Below are positions 56,640 to 64,000 of a stretch of 64,000 nucleotides of DNA, in pieces. Position numbers and translations under genes: made by a program. The DNA is from Phlebotomus papatasi (lineage: Eukaryota > Arthropoda > Insecta > Diptera > Psychodidae): assembly GCF_024763615.1 (NCBI RefSeq), contig NC_077223.1:58404627-58468626 (forward strand), written 5' to 3'. The first letter of the stretch is position 1. Every line of letters begins with the position of its first letter. The notes beneath the pieces were generated by a model, which was not told where the DNA came from, ran no database searches, and saw only the letters and a list, made by a program, of their open reading frames with translations.

Positions 56640-57905
56640 TAACTCGACAAAACCTGAAGGAAAGATTTCCTTCCACAGATTGAGTCTGGCCTTCTCTGGC
56701 GATTTGTCAAGTGGTTTGACAGAGTGGCAAAAGCTCTTGCGAATCTTCAGCGTTTCTCTTTTTATTTTTTTGTACCATGGAGAAGATATTTCGGTTTAGA
56801 AAGAACCTTGAACATCTCTCAACTGGAGATGATTTGTCTCCTCATCCGTGGTGGAGCAATTCCTGCTAAGGGATAGAGTTTGTCCACCGGAGTGCTTTTT
56901 AAGCATCCTGTGATAATATGGGCGGTATTATTAAGAGCGACGTCAACTTGCTTAGCGTACGCATCAGTTAGGCGTACGCATCAGTTTCGCTTGAGCTCCC
57001 CACTGAGCGTTGACTAGTTTTCGCAGTAAGTTCTTGTTTTGGACCTTGTTTTTAGCATTACTGCAATGGGCCTTGTATGTAGAAGTTCAGTCAAGAGTGA
57101 CACCTAGATACTTCTACGTGAAATTGTGCTTCAGAGAATCTCCTTCCCACATTACATTCAAGCAAGTTTTGGCCCACTTGTGATGCAGATGGAAACAACT
57201 TAACTCTGTTTTAGAGGGATTTGGTTTTACTATAGGTGGGGTATCTGACGGATTATATTGGATTCAGATCTTCCGGTGTTCGTCAAATATCAAAATTTTG
57301 CTCCAAAGCTTTCAACCCTGAGCAAGACCCATACCAAGGGTTGAAAGCTTTGGAGCAAAATTTTGAGTTTTGATTGAGGAAAAAGCTATCCCTGACGAAC
57401 ACTGGAAGACCTGGAAGATCTGAATCCGATTTGGCTTTAGTTGGTTCTAAAGCTTGTAAAATTTGGAAAATTCCACGAGGAAAGTCTCAAGCTGGGACTC
57501 CACGTCTTGAAACGTGTTTGCCTTAACAGCTAGAGTCAAGTCATCCGCGTACAGGAAGGCCTTGGATGGAGACGTCAGTGGCTGATCATTTGTGTAGATA
57601 TAAAAAAAATTGGAATCAAGACACTACCTTGAGGTAGGCAATTTTTTGCAGTCTCCATCTACTTTTCTGATCACGGAACTCAACAAATAATCTGCGATTC
57701 TCTAAGAGAAGCCCAATCATCCGTGTGAGACCGTAGTCATTTGTGAGATTGTAGATCATGGAAAGGAGAATTCTGTGGTTTACTGTGTCAAAGACTGCCG
57801 AGAGGTCAACGAAGGCAACACCTGTGATTTTGCCTTCCTCAAACCCATCCTCAATGTCTTGAGTGAGGTTCAGTACTTTACCAGTTATGGATCGAATTAA
57901 AAAGT
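56640..57905 (-). pseudogene. LINE reverse transcriptase fragment, interrupted by a hairpin MITE
   Basis: Minus-strand frames read GKVLNLTQDIEDGFEEGKIT, VAFVDLSAVFDTVNHRILLS and LVEFSKF-like pieces. After the insertion at 57259-57432 come KYLGVTL, AHCSNAKNKVQNKNLLRKL and, further on, CLKSTPVDKLYPLAGIAPP. These are RT palm, thumb and C-terminal motifs of a Jockey-like non-LTR element, with many stops and shifts. Confidence 0.7.
57259..57432. mobile_element. hairpin MITE inside a LINE fragment
   Basis: TTGGATTCAGATCTTCCGGT on the left mirrors GGAAGATCTGAATCCGATT on the right, and CAAAATTTTGCTCCAAAGCT mirrors AGCTTTGGAGCAAAATTTTG near the centre. Confidence 0.7.
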
Positions 57906-57946
57906 ATATTTACAAAAAACGTTTTTAGAACAAAGAATTAGTCGGG

Positions 57947-58154
57947 GAAACCTTTCAGGCTTCGCATACACTCTGACTTTGAACATTTCAATTGTTTTCC
58001 CATATTCATTTAATGAATTTGACCCGCAATGACAATATAAATTTAGCTACTATAAAATCAAACATTTCCTGAAAAACTTAGATGAGATTCATTAAAGCAA
58101 TATTGGCAAAAAAAGAAGTGTTTGAAGACAGTGTGTGCGAAGCCTGAAAGTCTT
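57947..58154. mobile_element. short MITE with CTTTCAGGCTTCGC termini
   Basis: CCTTTCAGGCTTCGCATACA on the left is mirrored by TGTGTGCGAAGCCTGAAAG on the right; about 208 bp. Confidence 0.6.
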
Positions 58155-60060
58155 CCTCTATGTTGATTTCTTTTCGAGATTATTGAGACAACTACAAGTT
58201 TTGGAATATTAAAATCAATTTTTCTTTAAACTTCGAATTTCAATCTTAAGAATTTTTTATTCAATTAAAATCGATATTTTAATTAGGAATCTTCACTTTT
58301 TATATTGTTTCGAAAGTTTTTGATACACATTAAATGATTTTCTGTGGGTAATATTTCAAGTTAGGAAGTAAGTAACAATGTTAATTGCTAAATAAGTACC
58401 GTGTGAGAAAGATATGCACAATACTTTCATTTGCAAAGCACCCAGAGTCGAGAAAAAAATGATCAATTTTCACGTATGGAGTGTAATCCGGACTGAAAAT
58501 GATTATAAGTTATGAAAAGGTTAATGGTGGGAAAGAGCACAGAAAATGATACACGTGGTCTTGAGCGCGCAAAGGAAGGAGTGTCTCTCCTCCAGAGAAG
58601 AAATTTTTCGCTTGAAGCTAAAAATTATAAGAAAGGAATGTGTCGCAAAAGAAGTGTTGGAGGAACTTTTTTTTTGTTGATCAAAAGAATTTTCCCAATG
58701 TCTTTTCTTTTTTTTTCTCGTGCTAAATTCTTTTGAGGTTGCTGATGAAGGAGTTGCAGAAAAAGGCGTATTTAAAATTTGAAATAAGAAAGAGAGAAAG
58801 ACTCTAGAAGGGGCCCAACCAAAACAACAAACACGTTGATTATGCACAATTTAACTTGGGTGCTGGCTCTGTATTTCAGTTTTGGCCATCATCAACTTTC
58901 AAGGCTGTTAACAATCATTTTACACTGAATATTCCACCTAAGTTGTAGTTACTATATAGTACAGGTAACTCAAATCTCTCACAGAGTTCGAGACATCACG
59001 AAAAATCTTGCATTCTCTGTTGTTACAGAAATGTTTAATGAGACACCAGCATTGAAATCTTGAAGAATTGTTGTTGATGCAGAAAATAAGAAGACTAATA
59101 ATGAAAAAAGAAAAAAAAAGAAACAAATTGTAAATGCAAGTGCAAGAAAATAGTGTTGCACGCGTGAAAAGTGGCCTAAGATGATGAGGAAAGAATATAT
59201 AATGAAAAAAAAAGTCAGAATATATGGAAAATTGAAATAGTATTGTTGAAATTGCGATAAATGCGCGCGGCTTCTTTTAGTTTGAAATTCTACCACGTTT
59301 CGTTACGAATATTTCTCTCCTCTCCACAAGTTTCTTTCGCATTGCATCTCTCACAAACAATTTAATATAAAAATAACGAGTGTGGTATGGTGAGAAAAAC
59401 ATCAAGAGTAACAGTGTGAGAGACAGAGAAGCATAAAAGATGAAAAAGAAAGAACACGAAACAGGGAAGAAACAGGTGCTCATTTTTAATTGAAATGAGA
59501 CGAGAGGGCCCAAAAGTGAGGGATTTTTTCACTGAAATTATTTATTAAAAAAAAGGATCGTATTTTTGGACACAGTCTCTTTCTCTTTAAAATACTTGTG
59601 AACTTTTTTTTTTTTAATGAAACAGGAAGAGGAGGTGTCCAAACGGACAAAAAAGAATTTTTCGCACGATCGTATATGGTAGATCGCGAGATGATCAACA
59701 CACCAAGATTGATCGAATGTGTGAGGAAGCATTAATCTATTCTACCATTTTTCACAACTAAGTTGCTGCTGTTGTGGAATTGAGATCAAAGTATAAGATA
59801 TTGATTTGAAATTATAATGACTATATACCAAGTGGTGCATTTATTCATTTCAAACGTCTACTGTTATTTTTTATTTTTTTTTTGTTTTTGAAAAACTCTT
59901 TTGAAGAATTTGAACATCATGTAGTCTATGTAGAAAAAGGGATAGCTTTCAAAATTTAAAGCCACTACTGGTCTGTTATTTTCGAATTTTGAGACGATAT
60001 TTGAAGAAATAGGGTAAAATGGTACAATTTGGACAGGGCTTTTTTTCTTGATAAATTTAG
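58155..60060. other. AT-rich DNA without a recognised gene
   Basis: Several 60-108 codon frames overlap on both strands, but none has domain-like composition. Poly-purine runs are frequent. 62897-64000 is likewise empty of features I can support. Confidence 0.4.
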
Positions 60061-60229
60061 TAGAGGAGATTGGGGTAAAAAGTCACAAATCGAAAATTTC
60101 ATAATTCAATATCTTCCGAAATAAAAGAGATAGCGGGTTCAAATTTTTTCCATAGATAGCCTCCATAGACCTTCCTCAATGTCGTAAGTTTCTTAGAATT
60201 CCAACAAGGAATTTGTACAATAAAAAATA

Positions 60230-60910
60230 CCCGTCTGACCAGATAAGCGTGGATTATAGCCTCAATTAACCCCTATCTTTCATACCTTACTTTTAAGAAG
60301 CTCCCATACAAAATACCCCTTACTAAATATATGTGAAGGACACTGTTTTGCGTTCATGGTGGTGAGCAGCGGAACTACGAAAATTATGTTTCCGGCCTTG
60401 TTGCTCAGCTGACAGTGACAAGATGGAATATTTTCCAAAACATTTTATTTGTTTTTAAAATTCTCGCAGATTCTCAGTGATTTTAGTGGTTTTTTTTTTT
60501 AATAATAATAAATGTGCGTGAGTGCGTGTCGTGTAGAGAAAAGTGTCGTGGTCACAATAAACAAATTTCCAACCCTGAAATACGTGTTTTTATTCCCTTT
60601 TGGGGGTGTTTTTTAGGAGGCATTTTTTTCGGAATAGTTTTTTGTTTTTCTAAATTGTTAAATCGTTCATCCTGGTTAAATAAAACATATCACTATCTTT
60701 GTAGCTTCTATCATTTGTATAAAATTCGAAGGTGAAATCAGGATGTGCAATTGACAGTTTCATTCCACCGCCATTGATGTACGTGGGAAAATCCAGTCCT
60801 TAATTCGGGCCTACCACTTGGATCTTGCCAATGAGGGTTAAAATAGTGCCTAAAGCTGGGTGCTAATTAATGACTAAACGCTGGGTCCCCCTTACCCTGT
60901 GTCAGACGGG
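60230..60910. mobile_element. 681-bp element nested in family H (TA duplication)
   Basis: The ends CCCGTCTGACC and, inverted, CCCGTCTGACACAGGG have TA at 60228-60229 and 60911-60912. Removing it restores the AAAAAATA...GAAATTTTTAGTCC sequence of the other H copies. A 73-codon frame inside is not recognisable. Confidence 0.8.
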
Positions 60911-61417
60911 TATTGAAATTTTTAGTCCTATTTTTGAAATATTTTCCTTGCAGAAGATATCAATTTTTACCTACTTATTTCGCAAAACTGATAGACTTGA
61001 GAATATTTCCTAAATGATTTGGATTCTTTGAATACGAAGCTGCTATCCGTTTTAGCATTTTCTAAAGATTCTTTTCTCTAGAAATTCTTTTATTAAAAAG
61101 GACCACTTGGGGTAAAAAGTATCAATCAAAAGGTATGGGGCAGAAAGTAACAAAAACCGAAGCATTTTCTGATGTCTCACGGGGAAAAGAAACGTCATTG
61201 TCATGTGTCGTCGCTTGTTGTTTATTTTGCATTGGCTAAACGATTTGCAGTCTCGTATGTGTTTTTCTAGTGTTTCCAAATTTCCAGAAGTTTCATAGTT
61301 CCTTATTCTATTATTCAATGTATGAGAAAACATTAAGGTTTGAAAATATGGCATTATAATAATTTAAATAGTGTAGTTCACAAATAATTTATTATTAAAG
61401 AAATACAGAAAAGCGAG

Positions 61418-62208
61418 ATGGTGCGTGAATATAAAAGGAAAAATAAAGCACTTGACCCAGGAAAACTCTCGCTGGCGCTGCGTATGGTGGAAAGTGGTGT
61501 TCCGGTGAGGTCAACCGCCAAATTTTACGAAATAAACTATTAGACCCTTCGACGTTATTGGCAAAAAGGAGAAGGTTTGAGAGACACGGTATGCGTACAA
61601 ACCGCGAAAAAAGGACGAGCAACCGTATTCAGTGAAGAGCAGGTAGCAGCATTGCAAAACTAATTGCTGAATTGTTCCAATAGATATTTCGGATTGTCTA
61701 TAACAGAGGTGTACAAAAACCGTTTGAAACCGAACAAACGTCAAATGAAACTTGTACGCCAATGGTCAAAACGCTAACTGAACAAACTTATCTTGACGTT
61801 TATTCGGTTTCAAACGATTCTTGCACACTCCTGGTCTATAAGCAGTGTCAGAAGATTGGCATTTGATTATTCTCAAGAGCTGCAGATCACTAAACCATCG
61901 GTCTTGGAATGAAAAGAAAATGGCAGGTGTCGACTGGTCTAGCTGAGGAACAGGGAAACCCAGATCCGGAGGTGGTTCTCGACAGACAACTGACAAAAAT
62001 ACAAAATCTAAGAGGATGTCCAAAAAACAAGCCTAAGAAATCGGGACGTTCAGATTCAGTGGTGATGTCAGGAATATCCGCTCATCAGGAAAGTGCCAAA
62101 AAAAAAGGAAATCATAAAGGGAATCTGCAGAAGAAAAACCAAGGAAGAGAGGACGTCCAGCAGAAACAATTATACCTAAAAAAGCTTATCGCCATCGCCA
62201 GTCTGTGA
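61418..62208 (+). pseudogene. pogo-type (psq HTH) transposase relic, DDE core lost
   Basis: It starts MVREYKRKNKALDPGKLSLA then VPVRSTAKFYEINY, stop, TLRRYWQKGEG. This is a psq helix-turn-helix DNA-binding domain. GRATVFSEEQVAALQN, stop, and NRYFGLSI follow. Past a hAT MITE it reads SVRRLAFDYSQELQITKP and, one frame on, MAGVDW: the second HTH region typical of pogo/Tigger/CENP-B-like proteins. The catalytic domain is missing. A basic tail with an AT-hook-like motif (EKPRKRGRPAETIIPKK) lies near 62130-62190. Full-length relatives have roughly 400-600 residues. It has at least two stops, frameshifts and one large deletion, so it is inactive. Confidence 0.78.
61704..61833. mobile_element. 130-bp hAT MITE (family J), copy 2
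   Basis: It starts CAGAGGTGTACAAAAACCG and ends CTTGCACACTCCTG. The perfect 8-bp duplication GTCTATAA lies at 61696-61703 and 61834-61841. It has the same length as the copy at 20375-20504. Confidence 0.88.
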
Positions 62209-64000
62209 GCTAAATAAATTTGCTCCATTTGCACTCATGAAATTGTAATCCCTGAATGAATCCATCCGGAACGAGAAAACGTGTAGAAAGTTTTCTCTAT
62301 TGACTTGATATAAGCTGAATCTAAAGCTATTTATTTTAAAAAGAACACAAAACACTTCTTTCCATTATTTTTTGTTTTTATTCTGATTTTTAGTGACATT
62401 TACTCGGCAATTCTTCGGCAGATTTTGTCAAATGTATCTCGCCCAAATCGCCATTTTCGCTTTTTCAGAATGGTTGAACAGAATTTTCTTGCCAAAACTT
62501 GCCTTTGGAAAACTACTTTAAAATCGCTTTTCTCGTTCAGATAGAGTAAACTCTATTTATAAAAGGTGTAGAGCAATAAATTTTCTATGAAAGTATGTCA
62601 TCTAGGTATTTTTTAAATTTACGGGAGCCCGTAATAAAGAGAAACAAAATGTGATACTTTTACCCCATGCCTGATACTATTTGCCCCAGCATTTTTGAGA
62701 ATGGTCACAAAATTACCTTTTAGAAAACGGCTCGATAAATGTATTTGCTTACAAAATAGAGAAAAATAACATTCACAAAGTTGTAGAGCGATAAATTTCC
62801 TATAAAACTGCACTAATCAGAAATTTCTGTGGATCATAGGTAGCTCGTAAAAAAATAAAATATGCGTTTTGTGTCTTTTTGCCCCAGTCTCCCCTACTTC
62901 ATTTTTATTTGTATATTTTTAATGCTTTACTTTTATAATTTGGTTCCCTGTGCTTAAAAACAAACTTTGTACTGTATTTATCAAGAAAAAAAGCCATGTC
63001 CAATTTGTATCACTTTACTCTACTGCAAGCAAAATCATTTGAAATTCTGGGATACCTCAAAATTTGCATTAAGGGATAATTACGACCCATAGGTTAAGAT
63101 GGGGTATTTTGAAATCATGTCTATTTTGGAATTTTGAGATTTTCTCACTGTTTCAGATACTGTTTCAAAAGTTATAGATATCTTGAACAAGTATCTCTTA
63201 AACGTTTTCATCAAAATTTAACTTGCTTAATGAATCATTGAAACGCGAAGAATTTTAGCAATAGATAGAACTTCAAAAAATAAATTCAATTTTCTTTGAT
63301 CGTTATATTCAATAAAAAGAAAATGAACTATAGTTTGAGAATTGCTAGCTAACAAAGTTTGATTGTGTTGTGGTTTCTTCGTGAACTAGTTTCCTTGCTT
63401 AATATAGTTTATTTATTGAGTTATTCTTTAAATTTAAAAATTTATAGATGTCTCTTAGTATGTTTTTTTTTGCTTTTTCTCTACATTTATAAACATCCCC
63501 TATTCGTTAAATATTAATTCAATAATTCAGTGAATGACCTCATTTAAAAGAATACAATTTTTCAAAAGATTTAACTTCATAATTCATACTAAAAAATAAC
63601 TAAAATGAAATGACATTTATTTGAGTTGTGAGAACTTCATAAAAAAAAGTCTCATTACTTGTGCCAAAATGATTTTTATTCCTCTTTATACAAAAATTTA
63701 TCTGTCACAGTTGTTCGTCTTAGCCAAATAAATCACCCTCAGAAATACTTTCTCTCTTTGCCATAAAAAAAAAAAATAAGGCAAAAGCACAGAATTTTGC
63801 TCTAGTTCTCAAACTTCTTTCTCTATACTTTTATTTCCCCGAACAATCGTGTGACTTTATACTGGACGCTCCAATTATTATTGGATGTCTTCTAAACAAT
63901 TCATGGGGGATAATTTCCCGTTGCTCCCAGTTTCCCGACCGACAAATCAATAATTTCTCAATAGAACGGAAATTATTCCTCTTGCATTTTTAAAATGGGT

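Larger units (their letters stand above)
60063..62894. mobile_element. family H long copy: pogo-type element with transposase relic
   Basis: 2832 bp. The ends GAGGAGATTGGGGTAAAAAG and, inverted, GGGGAGACTGGGGCAAAAAG have TA on both sides (60061-60062, 62895-62896). The outer parts match the 925-bp copy at 35285-36209. The middle (about 61270-62520), absent from short copies, holds the psq transposase relic. A 681-bp element at 60230-60910 and a 130-bp hAT MITE are later insertions. Confidence 0.8.

Noticed and set aside
56360..56645. Fourth family C MITE
   Set aside because: Words such as GAATTGTGTAATGCTATGAG recall the family, but the match is too weak and the ends are not clear.
58500..59740. 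Cluster of 60-108 codon frames on both strands
   Set aside because: They overlap each other antisense, are rich in Phe/Ser/Lys as expected of AT-rich purine/pyrimidine tracts, and lack splice or domain evidence.
60514..60735. 73-codon plus-strand frame
   Set aside because: It lies within a TA-flanked element, and its Cys/Phe-rich composition has no recognisable domain.

Overview
The window is insect nuclear DNA, A+T-rich and packed with transposable elements. Three host proteins point to a fly: an archipelago/FBXW7 orthologue, a laminin beta-1 fragment and a secreted peritrophin-like protein. A nematoceran fly such as a sand fly or mosquito relative is my inference; the sequence alone does not fix the species.

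The backbone of the window is one long gene, archipelago (ago, the FBXW7/Cdc4 F-box protein), on the minus strand. I can place nine coding exons between 41625 (ATG) and 1594 (stop). All splice sites are GT/AG and all phases agree, and they give a protein of 1220 residues. The exons run in this order: acidic and Ser-rich N-terminal exons (41166-41625, 33981-34600, 28179-28967); one exon with the dimerisation segment, F-box and first WD40 repeat (17131-18021); and five exons completing eight WD40 repeats (6211-6392, 5907-6132, 5627-5837, 1799-1970, 1594-1705). A 5' UTR exon boundary lies at 41650. The rest, to 64000, is a first intron or upstream DNA in which I see no other host gene.

Inside the 10.7-kb ago intron at 6393-17130, on the opposite strand, sits a complete small gene (11142-12143). 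It encodes a 301-residue secreted protein with two short cysteine-bearing chitin-binding-like domains joined by a Pro/Cys/Thr-rich mucin linker. It has its own TATA box and initiator. A decayed laminin beta-1 copy lies 1 kb upstream of it.

Most of the remaining DNA consists of mobile elements, many nested so cleanly that their target-site duplications can be read directly. There are four non-LTR retrotransposon remnants, a tRNA-derived SINE family, and many DNA-transposon derivatives. TWA duplications mark Harbinger-type elements, 8-bp duplications mark hAT-type, TA marks Tc1/mariner/pogo-type and TTAA marks piggyBac-type. A foldback element carries a 9-bp duplication. Two families (here called D and H) retain pieces of a psq-type pogo transposase, and the copy at 60063-62894 looks like the parent of the shorter H copies. 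The largest structure is a 5.9-kb TTAA-flanked insertion (21761-27700) carrying 0.8-kb, nearly identical inverted arms. Two large tandem arrays complete the picture: a purine-rich minisatellite with a 0.3-kb higher-order period (30850-32690) and a degenerate AT-rich array (18550-19790). The family letters A-P used below are local labels only.
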